From: Okapia johnstoni
Lineage: Eukaryota > Chordata > Mammalia > Artiodactyla > Giraffidae
Direction: 5' to 3'
Length of the DNA: 64,000 bases
Assembly: GCA_024291935.2 (NCBI GenBank)
Contig: CM044309.1
Coordinates: 35,240,001-35,304,000, forward strand
The translations under genes were made by a program, and so were the position numbers. A model generated the notes under the pieces. It saw nothing but the letters and a program-made list of their open reading frames with translations, had not been told where the DNA came from and ran no database searches. Shown one piece after another: positions 23,617 to 35,245 of this stretch. Each line of letters starts with the position of its first letter. The first letter of the stretch is position 1.

Positions 23617-23790
23617 GACTTCCCTTAGGACTTAGCCACTGGTGGCTCAGTGGCTAAGTCTCCATGCTCCCAATGCAGGGGACTCGGGTTCAATCCTTGG
23701 TCCAATCCCTGGGCATGCGGCAACTAAAGATCCCACAGGCCTCAACTAAGACCTGGCATAGCCAAAAATACAAATAAATAAATAAATATT
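23617..23790 (+). mobile_element. CHR-2-type tRNA SINE
   Basis: gacttcccttagg..ggtggctcagtgg head, then gcaggggactcgggttcaat, actaaagatcccacaggcct and an (AAAT)n tail. The body after the tRNA part differs from Bov-tA and matches the cetartiodactyl CHR-2 type. Antisense to PKIA. Confidence 0.8.
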
Positions 23791-23820
23791 AAAAAGAAAG
23801 AAAACAGCTTAAATGTTTCA

Positions 23821-24039
23821 GTGCCAGTGCTAAGCCACTTCAGTTGTGTCCAACTGCGACCCCATGGACTGGGGCCCACCAGGCTCCTCTGTCCATGGGA
23901 TTCTCCAGGCAAGAATACTGGAGTGTGTTGCTATGCCCTCCTCCAGGGGATCTTCCTGACCCAGGGATTGAATCCATGTCTCTTATGTCTCCTGCATTAG
24001 CAGGCAAGTTCTTTACCACTAGCGCCACCTCAGAACCCC
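23821..24039 (-). mobile_element. Bov-tA SINE in PKIA intron
   Basis: Full length, transcript orientation. Target duplication taaatgtttca at 23810-23820 and 24040-24050. Confidence 0.95.
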
Positions 24040-24050
24040 TAAATGTTTCA

Positions 24051-24435
24051 AGGGCAGACTAGTTCTGGTTCTGGGAGAACATGGCTCAAAAAGGCAAAAA
24101 ATAACTAAGTTTTTAAAGTGGTTAGTGATGCTCTATGCTTTTGATAAATAGCTGGGAAATCTCATGGCCAGGTCATGGCATGGCACTTGTAATTTCACCG
24201 GTTACAGAAAACAAATGTGTCTTTAGGCAGAAATCAGAAGTAGGGAACAAGCTATAACCTTTTGATATTTGACTGATTTATTTTAAGAAATATTTTAAAA
24301 TTGTGTTTTACATTATTTTGAACACATGATGATAACCTAGCTGACTTCTCAGAGGTTTAATTAATTAATTTACATTAAAAACAACAGTGGAAGGACATTA
24401 TGTCAGGTGGTTACCCCCTAGTTGGATAGTTATGA
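24051..24435. other. Unique intronic spacer
   Basis: No repeat recognised; a short (TTAA)-like run lies at 24355-24372. Confidence 0.55.
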
Positions 24436-24441
24436 TGGCCT

Positions 24442-26270
24442 CTGGAGATATTCCCATCTGAATGCAGAGTTTCAAAGAATAGCAAGGAGAGATAAGAAAA
24501 CCTTCCTCAGCGATCAATGCAAAGAAATAGAGGAAAACAACAGAATGGGAAAGACTAGAGATCTCTTCAAGAAAATTAGAGATACCAAGGGAACATTTCA
24601 TGCAAAGATGGGCACAATAAAGGACAGAAATGGTGTGGACCTAACAGAAGCAGAAGATATTAAGAAGAGGTGGCAAGAATACACAGAAGAACTGTACAAA
24701 AAAGATCTTCACGACCCAGATAATCACGATGCTGTGATCACTCACCCAGAGCCAGACATCCTGGAATGTGAAGTCAAGTGGGCCTTAGAAAGCATCACTA
24801 CGAACAAAGCTAGTAGAGGTGATGGAATTCCAGTTGAGCTATTTCAAATCCTGAAAGATGATGCCGTGAAAGTGCTGCATGCAATATGACAGGATATCTG
24901 GAAAACGCAGCAGTGGCCACAGGACTGGAAAAGGTCAGTTTTCATTCCAATCCCAAAGAAGGCAATGCCAAAGAATGCTCGAACTACCGCACAATTGCAT
25001 TCATCTCACATACTAGTAAAGTAATGCTCAAAATTCTCCAAGCCAGGCTTCAGCAATACGTGAGCCGTGAACTTCCAGATGTTCAAGCTGGTTTTAGAAA
25101 AGGCAGAGGAACCAGAGATCAAATTGCCAACATCCGATGGATCATCGAAAAAGCAAGAGAGTTCCAGAAAAACTTCTGCTTTATTGACTATGCCAAAGCC
25201 TTTGACTGTGTGGATCACAATAAATGGTGGAAAATTCTGAAAGAGATGGGAATACCAGACCATCTGACCTGTCTCTTGAGAAACCTGTATGCAGCTCAGG
25301 AAGCAACAGTTAGAACTGCACATGGAACAACAGATTGGTTACAAATAGGAAAAGGAGTACGTCAAGGCTGTATATTGTCACCCTGCTTATTTAACTTATA
25401 TGCAGAGTACATCATGAGAAATGCTGGGCTGGAAGAAGCACAAGCTGGAGTCAAGATTGCCGGGAGAAATATCAATAACCTCAGATATGCAGATGATACC
25501 ACCCTTATGGCAGAAAGTGAAGAAGAACTAAAGAGCCTCTTGATGAAAGTGAAAGAGGAGAGTGAAAAAGTTGGCTTAAAGCTCAACATTCAGAAAACTA
25601 AGATTATGGCATCTGGTCCCATCACTTCATGGGAAATAGATGGGGAAACAGTGGAAACATTGGCAGATTTTATTTTTTTGGACTCCAAAATCACTGCAGA
25701 TGGTGATTGCAGCCATGAAATTAAAAGACGCTTACTCCTTGGAAGGAAGGTTATGACCAACCTAGATAGCATATTTAAAAGCAGAGACATTACTTTGCCA
25801 ACAAGTTCTGTCTAGTCAAGGCTATGGTTTTTCCAGTAGTCATGTATGGATGTGAGAGTTGGACTGTGAAGAAAGCTGAGCACCGCAGAATTGATGCTTT
25901 TGAACTGTGGTGTTGGAGAAGACTCTTGAGAGTCCCTTGGACTGCAAGGAGATCCAACCAGTCCATCCTGAAGGAAATCAGTCTTGGGTGTTCATTGAAG
26001 AACTGATGTTGAAGCTAAAACTCCAATACTTTGGCCACCTCATTTGAAGAGTTGACTCATTGGAAAAGACCCTAATGCTAGGAAGGACTGGAGGCAGGAG
26101 GAGAAGGGGACAACAGAGGATGAGATGGCTGGATGGCATCACCGACTCGATGGACATGCGTTGGGGAGACTCCGGGAGTTGGTGATGGACAGGGAGGCCT
26201 GGCGCGCTACGATTCATGGGGTTGCAAAGAGTTGGACACGACTGATCGACTGAACTGAACTGCACTGAAC
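24442..26270 (+). pseudogene. BovB LINE with dead reverse transcriptase ORF
   Basis: The longest BovB here: 5'-truncated, lacking the endonuclease, but covering the linker, the whole reverse transcriptase and the C-terminal domain to the tail. RT motif A reads FIDYAKAFD (about 25180-25206) and the catalytic motif is YADD (25486-25497). The frame is broken by TGA at 24887-24889, a one-base loss near 24957-24961, a frameshift near 25800 (stop at 25813-25815) and another near 25998. Six bases are missing in frame just before motif A. It cannot make active protein. Possible 6-bp target duplication tggcct at 24436-24441 and 26271-26276. It lies antisense to PKIA. Confidence 0.95.
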
Positions 26271-26292
26271 TGGCCTGCCCTGATGGAACTTA

Positions 26293-26918
26293 TAGAACCA
26301 TTCAATTTCAGCTTCTTTAGCATTACTGGTTGGGGCGTAGACTTGGATTACCGTGATATTGAATTGTTTGCCTTGGAAATGAACAGAGATCATTCTGTAG
26401 TTTTTGAGATTGCATCCAAGTACTGCATTTCAGACTCTTTTGTTGACCATGATGGCTACTCCATTTCTTCTAAGGGATTCCTGCCCACAGTAGTAGATAT
26501 AACGGTCATCTGAGTTAAATTCACTCATTCCAGTCCATCTTAGTTCCCTGATTCCTAGAATGTCGACATTCACTCTTGCCATCTCCTGTTTGACCATTTC
26601 CAATTCATGGACCTAACATTCCAGGTTCCTATGCAATATTGCTCTTTACAGCATCAGACTTTGCTTTTATCACCAGTCACATCCGCAGCTGGGTATAGTT
26701 TTTGCTTTGGCTCTATCCCATCATTCTTTCTGGAGTTATTTCTCCACTGATCTCCAGTAGCATACTGGGCACCTACCGACCTAGGGAGTTCATCTTTCAG
26801 TGTCCTATCTTTTCGCCTTTTCATACTGTTCATGGGGTTCTCAAGGCAAGAATACCAAAGTGATTTGCCATGCCCTTCTCCAGTGGACCACATTCTGTCA
26901 TGACTGAGCGACTGAACT
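26293..26918. mobile_element. BovB with 5' inversion (twin priming), exact TSD
   Basis: 26293-26896 is BovB 5' region in reverse: on the minus strand it reads the untranslated leader, then the endonuclease start with NVDILGIRELRWTGM and YAPTSNAKEAE, with a stop inside. It is joined to about 22 bases of BovB 3' tail in plus orientation (26897-26918). Target duplication tgatggaacttat at 26280-26292 and 26919-26931. Nearly the whole middle of the element is missing. Confidence 0.9.
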
Positions 26919-27266
26919 GATGGAACTTATGTACAAATCCAATAAAACCACCTTCATAATTGCACCCTTAGCAACAATCTAAACACTAAAATGAAAAAAT
27001 TCTTTCTCGCCATATTGGGTTACTTTACCTGGGTGCAAGCTGCAGGCAATTCTTGATTCAAAGATTTAAATATTTACATGTGTTTACTAAGCAACCAATA
27101 TGGCTTAGTAGACAAAATATTTGGAGGTCTTGCAAATTTTTACTAAGAATTTATTACCATCACTCAAATTTCATAGAGATAAGTAGGCTGTTCATTATTT
27201 AGCTGGAAACGTTGAGGGCAATTTTTAGCAAGTACATATAAGACACCTCACCATACACCATACTTT

Positions 27267-27481
27267 GTGCTGTGCTTAGTCGCTCAGTTGTGTCTGACCC
27301 TTTGTAACCTCATGAACTGTAGCCCGCCAGGCTCCTCTATCCATGGCATTCTCCAGACAAGAATACTGGAGTGGGTAGCCATTCCCTTCTCCAGGGGATC
27401 TTCCCGACTCAGGGATGGAACCCAGTCTTCTGAATTGAGGCGGCTTCTCTCTACCGTCTGAGGCACCATGGAAGCCCACAG
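27267..27481 (-). mobile_element. Bov-tA SINE in PKIA intron
   Basis: Full length. Target duplication catacttt at 27259-27266 and 27482-27489. Confidence 0.93.
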
Positions 27482-27489
27482 CATACTTT

Positions 27490-29744
27490 AGGGAAATTTA
27501 AAGCAGTTTTTCCACATAAAAATCATATTCTGTTCTAAAGGGGTTTCAAAAATATCATGACACATTATATAGAATGTTCATGTGCTATTTTCATTATTAG
27601 AGCAACGAGCAAGCCCCCAAGGTATGCAGATAGCCGAATCTGAGATATGTAGATTAGCATATGAAATAAGAACTTGATAAACAGGAGAAGCTCTTGGCAG
27701 CCAAAAGAAAGAAGTCATATTAGGGCAGATGCAAGACAGTAAAATATTAAAGATGAAAGTGACTGCATAAATACAAGATGAGGATCTTGACTCCATGGGG
27801 CTTGGGACTTTCTGGGTATCCAGGGACACTACTCAGGGCTCAGCATAATGCTGTAGAAACAGAGCTGTGGCTAAATAGATGCTTGTTAACAAATCAAGAT
27901 AAAAATGAGACAATAATATTGTTGAACACAAACTTAAAAAGAAGCCGAAATATTCAGGAACTACAAAGGAAGTCCTACACTATTCTCAGCTAGTAACCTT
28001 TAATTTGTCACTGTACAGTTGTCATTTTTTTAATATTTTAGACTTTTGGTCATAGTTATTATTTTTAATTCTTTGTACTTAGAATAATAAAGTCAGTGCT
28101 ATTTATACTTTGCCTTAGTCTGGACTTTGTGACTTTTAAGAGAAACAAAATTCTTTCAGAGCCCACTGAATTGCAATTAACATGTAGAAATATTTTAACA
28201 TCTGGAAGCATAAGGATTTCTGAGTTATTTTAAATTATTAATATTCAATTACAGTATATTAACATCAAATATAAATGTATTTATGTGTTAATATAAAATT
28301 TCAATTTATTTAAATTTTAACATAATCTATATAGATTATATTGAGACTATAATCTCTGGTATAAGAAAGGTCTTGTGGCTAATGGGTCTTAATTTCAGTG
28401 AAAACAACAAAAACAAAAATAAACTACACTATGAATAAAAATATCCTCACGTTAAGGGTGGCTAAATTAATGTAGATTATTTAAAATAGAATATTTATAT
28501 TGAATACAAATTTAATGAAAAAGATTAGCAAATTCTCGCAAATTCTCAAAAGATTGCTGGAAAAAATATATCTACTTCTTTATGCCACCAAATTGGAATG
28601 ATTCCCTACAGGCTTTCTCAGAGTTAGCAGTTAATTTTGAAAATTAACTCCCAGTAGTAATGATAGAGGAACAATGAAAACTAAAATATACTTCAGTCTG
28701 TATGCTCCACAGAAGTGATTGTTATGGTTTTATTTTCAACCTGAATTTAAAAAGACCAATGTATAACTTGCTGACCTGTAATCACTGGATAAAGTTCTGT
28801 CCCTAAGTATTTTAAGATAATGTTGCTGAGCTATTTCATTCATATATGTATACTCTGACTCAGTTTTCCAATACTGTAACCGGAAGGCTTTGCATAAAAA
28901 TTCTAATAGCATAGAAGTTACAACAACAATATCAAGTTGTTATCATGAGTCAGAAATTGATCAGTGTTTTTCATATGTATAACACTGTGGTTCCTTAATC
29001 ATGAACTGCTTTTTACTTTTAAAGATTTTTTGTACAAGGTTTTTTTTCCCCCCCAGAGAAATACATTCAGCTTTGATACTTGCAAAAGCTATGGATGGAA
29101 GAACTATCAGGAGATTCAGAAGTATTTTGACATGTCAAATTTGTTTTACTTTTTCATTGGTAAACTTAGATTTGGTGGGTAGGACTTTGGGGCCCAGTAG
29201 TAAGAAAGCTTTTCAAACTCAAGTCTACGATTCAAGGAAAACTAAAAGAACTTCACACCTAAGACTTATTTATGTAACCAACTATTTTACTTCTATTCTC
29301 AACAAAAATGGTCCTGGAGACCCTTTTATTTTGAAATGGTTCTTGAAATTGAGGTCGGTCAGACTCACCTGTGAATCTTGTTAAACATCTAATGTTGTTA
29401 AATGTTAGAGGTGGCCAGTATTGTCCTAGCTCCAGCTTTGTTAAATGTTCTTCATAAGATATTTCAGAGCTTTTATAGAGATGAGGATTTTTTAAAAAAC
29501 TCGTGTGTTTCATTGATTGCATTAGTAACACCAGATTAAGGTATCTGCATCTGAGTAGGAAACTCTGTAAAGCAGAGTGGGAGTGTTAAGAGATTAGTAC
29601 CTGCCTTTCTTACCTTACATTATATATAAGACTGTTTATGACTCTATTAGGTTACTTCCAAAGGTGTTTTTTTCATGCCTTAATCCTACTTAGTGAAATG
29701 CTGCAAATCACTCCATTTTCACAGAGAGATGTCAAACAACTCAC
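27490..29744. other. Single-copy AT-rich intron sequence
   Basis: No repeat or coding signal seen. A T9C8 run lies at 29040-29056. Confidence 0.55.
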
Positions 29745-29922
29745 CTGTCTTGTTGATATCAAGACCTGCTAATTTCAAGGCTAATTCATTGCTATTGCCA
29801 CTTGCAGAGGAAACCAGGATATCATGTATTGCATTTCTTCTACCCGTTCTTCCTGAAGCAATAAAATCTGCATATGTAGTTTCCACATCAGTCATTGCTA
29901 ACAAATATCCACATAGCAGGGG
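29745..29922 (-). CDS. PKIA: PKIA first coding exon (residues 1-50 and 27 nt of 5' UTR)
   Basis: This exon encodes the N-terminal two thirds of cAMP-dependent protein kinase inhibitor alpha, a small heat-stable protein that binds the PKA catalytic subunit as a pseudosubstrate and carries it out of the nucleus. Translation starts at the ATG at 29895 (G at -3) and reads [15 protein letters not shown]. The amphipathic inhibitor helix (about residues 5-14, with Y8 and F11) is followed by the pseudosubstrate [10 protein letters not shown] (16-25), where Ala22 replaces the phosphorylatable Ser. The nuclear export signal [10 protein letters not shown] is at 38-47. The upstream acceptor is a pyrimidine-rich tract ending in TAG at 29923-29925. 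The donor is GTGAGT directly below 29745. The exon ends one base into codon 51 (phase 1). A short upstream ATG lies at 29914. Residue identity and splice signals make this near certain. Confidence 0.97.
29888..29914 (-). promoter_or_regulatory. uORF overlapping the PKIA start codon
   Basis: An ATG at 29914, 8 nt inside the exon, opens an 8-codon frame (MWIFVSND) that stops at TGA 29890-29888. It lies in another frame and runs just past the PKIA ATG at 29895. It has G at -3 but T at +4, so moderate strength. Such an overlapping uORF would be expected to lower PKIA initiation or force leaky scanning. The arrangement is seen directly; the effect is inferred. Confidence 0.6.
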
Positions 29923-30074
29923 CTACAAAAAAGAGAAAAATTGATAGGTAAATATAATGATGGCCAATGGTAAACACTTACTAAAAACACTTGTTAAATT
30001 ACTGGCCTATAATATGAATGTGAAATAACTGTCTTGCTTACACGTCCACAAAGCAAGTAATACTTTGATTACTG

Positions 30075-30418
30075 ATAGGGAACATTTTCTGTGAAGAGCC
30101 TGATAGTAAGTATTCTAGGCATGGAGAGTAGTCTTTATCCAACTACTCAACTCTGTGGTTGTAGTGCAAAAGCAGTCAGAGAGAATATATTAAATACAAG
30201 TAATAAACAAACTGTATTCATAAAACTAGGCATACAGCCAGATTTGGCCTGCATGCCATAGTTTGTGTTCCCTGGAGTAGGAAATGGCAACCCACTCCAG
30301 TATTCTTGCCTGGAAAATCCCATGGAAAGAAGAGCCTGGTGTGCTACAGTCCATGGGGTCACAAACAGTTGGACACGATTGAGCAACTGAGCACACAGTT
30401 TGTGGACACCTGGTTTAG
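30075..30418 (+). mobile_element. MER5A-like hAT-Charlie MITE, split by a SINE
   Basis: Matches the MER5A pattern: gaacattttctgtgaagagc, aactactcaactctg, ttgtagtgcaaaagcag, gccagatttggcctgc, then after the SINE gtttgtggacacctgg. Interrupted at 30268-30396. Confidence 0.82.
30268..30396 (+). mobile_element. Bov-A monomer-type SINE
   Basis: ccctggagtaggaaatgg start and gattgagcaactgagcac end. Target duplication agtttgtg at 30260-30267 and 30397-30404. Confidence 0.92.
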
Positions 30419-32325
30419 ATCATAAAATTCTCCTTCTCTAATATCATTTCAGTCAGTCTTCAACCCAGAGAGAAGAACTTGAGGTCAGTAGCATACCAAG
30501 GTAGTGGGGGTGGAGTGGAAGGGTTCCATCCTAGAGGTAAGTAGTGGCAAGGGTGTTGTTTGCAGAGAATCTAAGAACAATAATGAGACTGGCCAAAATC
30601 CAGTTTGCTTTTTATCATCACCGTGCACCACTGATTCTAAACGATGCCAGTGATGAAATACTTCTCCCACCCAATGCAGGAGGATAGCTCCCTGTTGCCT
30701 CCTTGGTAAGTCGTTCCTTGAGAAGAATAATAATCTTTCTCGATTGAATCTTTTAAACAAAACCTTCAAATTTAAAAAGGAGTCAATGAAAGTGGCTTTT
30801 CCCAAACAGACATGGTAACACACATACTTAAATATTTAATGAAGAAATATTTTCAAGGTAGAATATGAGATACATGTAATTACAAAAGATCACGAAATGT
30901 AAGTCTTTAAGTTCATTTTCTCTGTAAAAACCCCGTATCTTTTCCTGAAGGTCAATGGCAGATGAATATTAAGATATGAATAAAGAATTTGTTGGATTAA
31001 TTTTGTTTAAACAGAAATTTAAAATAACACAATTTCTCTCCTACTCCTAGAGATTCAAATTACATTTGGCCATAGTTTAAAATTAAAAACACATAACCAA
31101 TAATCAAGAGAAAGGAAACTTTTCAAAATATATGAAATGTAGAAGAAGCTAAAATTGTGGAACCCATCATAGACATGCACACTGTCACTCTGAAATAAAT
31201 TGACGCCATTTACAGTGCAATTCAGGATGGCAGTCAAGCACCTTCCTTAAGACTTAGTTCTTCTTCCAGTGTGTAACTAGAGAGCTATTAATTTAATCTG
31301 GGAAAATCTTTTATACTCTCCTGTAAGAGCAAACTGAAAGAGGAAAAAGGGAAGAGCATAATACAAGCTTTGAAATAGGTAATATATGGATACTGTACGC
31401 TTTACTCTGACTATATTATAGATAACATTGGTTTCCAATCACTTGACTATATTTATTATTCTTTTTTATGGCAATGTGATTTAATGGAGATTTAATAAAA
31501 TCTCCAAATGCTTCTCAGAAGATCCTAGGTTTAGTCCTGGCTTTGCCACTGGGTCATGGAGTGACAGTCAAAAAAATCACTTGACCTTCTGGCCTTCCAT
31601 TTTCTAATAAGTAAAGCAGGATAGTTGAATGACATAATCATTAATGACACTTTAAGTTAAAGTTTACAAAAAATGATCATTCAAAACTATCATTTCTAGA
31701 ATCTTGAATTTGGAATTCCCTTCTGTGAGCATTACCACATTATTTTTTTTTTTCTTTCCCTCTTACTTTCAATGAATCTATTCTTCACACTGGTCATATC
31801 TTTAATTTCTTTAACCTTTTTTCCTCTTAGTTTCCTCTTAGCCCAGTGTGGATCAATTGCCCACTACTTCATGTAGCGTCTTATTAGCATCAAGAAGTGC
31901 CTTTGCTTTACTGTCACCCTGACTTTCCTAAACATCACCCGGATTGCACAGTGCACTTTCTTTGATCTCATTACTTAGTGGCTGAATGTTACCAGAAAAA
32001 GCCACAAAATTGTGCCAATTGGCTCAACGAAACATTTTTTACTCAATTATTCGTATACCTTATGAGTTGTACAGAAATTCTTTTGTTTCACTGTAGTTGA
32101 CTCTTCACTATGCTGCTCTCTGCGGGAAGCATTTCAAACCCTTTCTACACCACACAACCAGATACTACCTGCCTTAAGAGACGACTCTGAATCTTTCTTC
32201 TTGGAAAAGATTAGGATATCTGTTACAAGTTCTCTTAAATTTTTTTCTATCTCAAATATATTTCTCTGCAAATCACTATTTTTTTTTCTAGATAAACTAG
32301 CTGCTTTTTTTTTAAGGCATGCTAC
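30419..32325. other. Unique DNA upstream of PKIA exon, with a MIR
   Basis: No second PKIA exon recognised. MIR at 31465-31665. T-rich tracts at 31743-31754, 32279-32287 and 32305-32313. Confidence 0.55.
31465..31665 (+). mobile_element. MIR SINE
   Basis: agtcctggctttgccactgg, cacttgaccttctggccttc, cattttctaataagtaaagc in consensus order. Confidence 0.8.
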
Positions 32326-32334
32326 TGATTCTAT

Positions 32335-32893
32335 GAAATTAAAAGATGTTTGCTCCTTGGAAGGAAAGCTATGACAAACCTAGAGAGCATATTAAAAAGG
32401 AGAGACATCCCTTTGCTGACAAAGATCTGTATAGTCAAAGCTATGTTTTTTCTGGTAGTCATGTACAGATGTGAGAGTTGGAACATAAACAAGGCTGAGC
32501 ACTAAAGAATGGATACTTTTGAATGGTGATGCTGGAGACTCCCGAGAGTCCCTTGAACTTCAAGGAGACAAAACAAGTCAATCCTAAAGGAAATCAAACC
32601 TGAATAGTCATTGGAAGGACTGATGCTGAAGCTAAAGCTCCAATACTTTGGAGCTGATGGCCACCTGATATGAAAAACTGACTCATTGGAAAAGACCCTG
32701 ATGCTGGGAAAGATTGAAGGCAGGAGGAGAAGGGGACGACAGAGCATGACATGGTTGCATGGCATCACTGACTCGAGGGTCATGAATTTGAGGAAACTCC
32801 AGGAGACAGTGGAGGACAGAGGAACCTTGAGTGCTACAGTCCATGGAGTCACAGAGTCAGACACGACTTAGCGACTGAACAACAACGACAAAT
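32335..32893 (+). mobile_element. BovB 3' fragment, older copy
   Basis: Diverged BovB C-terminus and tail ending gactgaacaacaacg. Target duplication tgattctat at 32326-32334 and 32894-32902. The 5' junction is direct. Confidence 0.92.
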
Positions 32894-32902
32894 TGATTCT
32901 AT

Positions 32903-33901
32903 TTCTTATTACCTCCGATAGGACCTTGCTGAATCCATTTTTTTTTTTTCTCAGTAATTTGTGTCTTGTTTCTCCTCTGGATTTCTTCTTTAAGTTTATA
33001 AGCATGTTCAAGTGTTACCTTACTTAAAAAACTGAACCAACCATTCAACCGAATACCCTTTCCTCAACCTTCATACATCTTTGCACTACCTTCTCTTTCC
33101 TTCATTAAAGTTCTCAGAAGGGTTCAGCTACTTTTATTTTCCCATTTTTCTTGAACCAACCTTTAGAATTTTTCTATTTTATTGGCCTTTGTATAGGATT
33201 TTTTTTTTTTACTGAGACTACTTTCTTACAGATCACTAAATGATCTGTATTAACATTAAATAACTGCTTAAAGGTTCTTGTGAGGGTCCATCCTGTTTGA
33301 GCTCTCTGTGACATGATACTGCTAGTTACATTCTCCTTGAAACTCTCCCCTAGCACAAATTAAAAGGTATAGGGGCAAAATAGGAATCAGATGTATCTGT
33401 ATTTGAATCTAGAGTTTCCATTTACTTGTTATGTCATGTCTAATCCCTCTGTACTCAGTTCTTTATTTAGATATCTATATACTTAGTTCCCAAGAGGATC
33501 ATGAAAATTTACTTGGATCATGTATCTCAAGAGCCTAACACACTGTTTGGCACATGATGGGAAAGTGCTGATTAAAAAAGAAAAAAACAACAGCTGTGAC
33601 TTAGCTTTCATGATACATTATGGTCCTGGTTCCATCCCATTTGACCTTTGTATTCTTTACAGATTTCCCTTTCTAGGATCATTTTTAGAAATAAGGGCAC
33701 ATTTTGTGGAGATTTAGAATCAGCCATCGACCTTGTTTACTTACTGACTTGAATAACTCATCTAATTTCAATGCTTCTAATTTCTCACTATGGATAACAC
33801 AAAAGTAGGCATCTCCTATATAGAATGTTCTCCCAAGCTCCTCACACACAAGAGGAACTGGCTGCTGAATAGGGACTTCCACTTGGTTTTGCAAACATTT
33901 C
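32903..33901. other. Unique spacer with a MIR
   Basis: No gene recognised; MIR at 33375-33570; T-runs near 32938 and 33199. Confidence 0.55.
33375..33570 (+). mobile_element. MIR SINE
   Basis: tttgaatctagagtttccat, acttgttatgtcatgtctaa, cctctgtactcagttcttta, and the end cacactgtttggcacatgat. Confidence 0.7.
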
Positions 33902-33912
33902 AAATTCAGTAA

Positions 33913-34184
33913 GGGAGAAGGCAATGGCACCCCACTCCGAACTCTTGCCTGGAGAATCCCATGGACAGAGGAGCCTGGTGGGCTGCAGTCCATGGGGTCG
34001 CTAAGAGTTGGACACGACTGAGCAACTTCACTTTCACTTTTCACTTTCATGCATTGGAAGAGGAACTGGCAACCCACTCCAGTGTTCTTGCCTGGAGAAT
34101 CCCAGGGACCGGGGAGCCTGGTGGGCCGCTGTCTATGGGGTTGCACAGAGTTGGACACGACTGAAGCGACTTAGCAGCAGCAGC
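33913..34184 (+). mobile_element. Bov-A2 dimeric SINE
   Basis: Two units with the cacttttcactttcatgcat linker and an (AGC)n tail. Target duplication aaattca(g/a)taa at 33902-33912 and 34185-34195. Confidence 0.95.
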
Positions 34185-34267
34185 AAATTCAATAAAAAAA
34201 AAGACAATAATAAAACACACAAATAGAGAAAATCTGCTTCATTAATACACCATGTTGACCATGTGCT

Positions 34268-34313
34268 CTGCTGTGCTTAGCTGCTCAGTCATGTCCGACT
34301 TTTTGCTACTCCA
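34268..34313 (-). mobile_element. Bov-tA/BovB tail fragment, about 46 bp
   Basis: Only the 3' tail region is present (ctgctgtgcttagctgctca, gtcatgtccgac). Confidence 0.75.
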
Positions 34314-34589
34314 TTTTTTTAGTTATTTCTTTACTTAATATCCATGTCTAATCATTTGCCAAGTCATGTTGGTTTTTATTTGCTATCACTCATATTTATT
34401 CTCTGTAAAACATAAGAAAAACTCTCACCAGGATTAGTGCTGAGTTTTCCCATCATCAGGGAAGAACCCACTTCTGGTACATTAACTTTAACCACTCACT
34501 CTCACACTTTGTATGTTACAGAATAATAATACATATATCTTCCCAGATCTTCTCTGATGGTGCATTTGTTCAAGTCTGTTAGTCTGCCT

Positions 34590-34675
34590 GTTTTTTTTTG
34601 GCGGGGGAGGGGGCAGCATGCATGGTCTTAATCATCCTGACCTGGGACCATTGGACCACCAGAGAAATCCCCATA
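34590..34675 (-). mobile_element. CHR-2-type SINE, deleted copy
   Basis: T8 tail then ggcgggg..cagcatgcatgg, and the head ccattggaccaccagagaaa in reverse; the middle is missing. Confidence 0.65.
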
Positions 34676-34844
34676 CTTGCCTGTTGAAATGGATTTAGCC
34701 ATCAAAATTCAGCCAAATCCCATCTTTTCTTTGTCTTCTTTCCCCTATCTCATCAGTTAGCATTCCCATGGGCCCTGATTTGTTCCTGTAAGAGCACTAA
34801 AATTCTAACTAGCATTATGGTTGACTCACCTTCTAGACAGACCA

Positions 34845-34965
34845 CAAGTTCTGACAAGACAGGAACTGCATTTTGTTAATATTTTAACTGCAAAGTTTTC
34901 CTAGTAGAGCTGTTAGCACATAATCAGTACTGAATAAAAGTATGTTGAAAAGAACTGAACAATGA
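34845..34965 (+). mobile_element. L2 3' end
   Basis: acaagacaggaactgcattt, gctgttagcacataatcagt, actgaataaaagtatgttga match the L2 3' end in order. Confidence 0.65.
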
Positions 34966-35015
34966 GGAAGATATATATTGATAACCTTTCATCAGTAGCC
35001 ACAGAGCACATCCCT

Positions 35016-35085
35016 ACTCCTGATGGAACCTAGGTCTTCTGCATTGCAGGTAGATTCTTTACTGTCTGAGCCACCAGGGAAGCCC
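35016..35085 (-). mobile_element. Bov-tA head fragment
   Basis: tgatggaacctaggtcttct to gagccaccagggaagccc, the tRNA-related half only. Confidence 0.85.
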
Positions 35086-35114
35086 TATACTAAATTACCA
35101 AATTCTAAAACTCT

Positions 35115-35245
35115 GGAAAATTTTATAGATGAAGAATTTGAGGACCAGAGAGTTCAAGTAATCTGCCAATTTTCACATAATTAATATTTTGGAATGAAGG
35201 TCTGCAAATTCCCAGTCCACTCTTTCTGTTCTACTAGGTTGCTTG
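35115..35245 (-). mobile_element. MIR SINE
   Basis: ttttatagatgaagaatttg, aggaccagagagttcaagta, atctgcc in reverse MIR order. Confidence 0.7.

Larger units (their letters stand above)
23451..29744 (-). other. PKIA: PKIA intron between the two coding exons
   Basis: A 6.3 kb phase-1 intron with GT (29743-29744) and AG (23451-23452) ends on the minus strand. It has collected a CHR-2-type SINE, two Bov-tA in transcript orientation, and two BovB elements antisense to the transcript. The part next to the donor (27.5-29.7 kb) is AT-rich single-copy sequence in which I recognise nothing. Confidence 0.9.

Noticed and set aside
24422..24889. 155-codon frame with a gene-like composition
   Set aside because: Upstream part of the same BovB ORF, ended by TGA at 24887; not a host gene.
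24886..25815. 309-codon frame that could be taken for a gene
   Set aside because: It is the reverse transcriptase of BovB (FIDYAKAFD, YADD). Its first 25 or so codons are out of the true frame, and it is broken on both sides.
29896..29904. PKIA start moved up to an in-frame TTG giving three extra residues
   Set aside because: TTG is not a normal start in mammals. The ATG at 29895 gives the exact family N-terminus [11 protein letters not shown].
33685..34158. 157-codon antisense frame
   Set aside because: Mostly the reverse of a Bov-A2 SINE.
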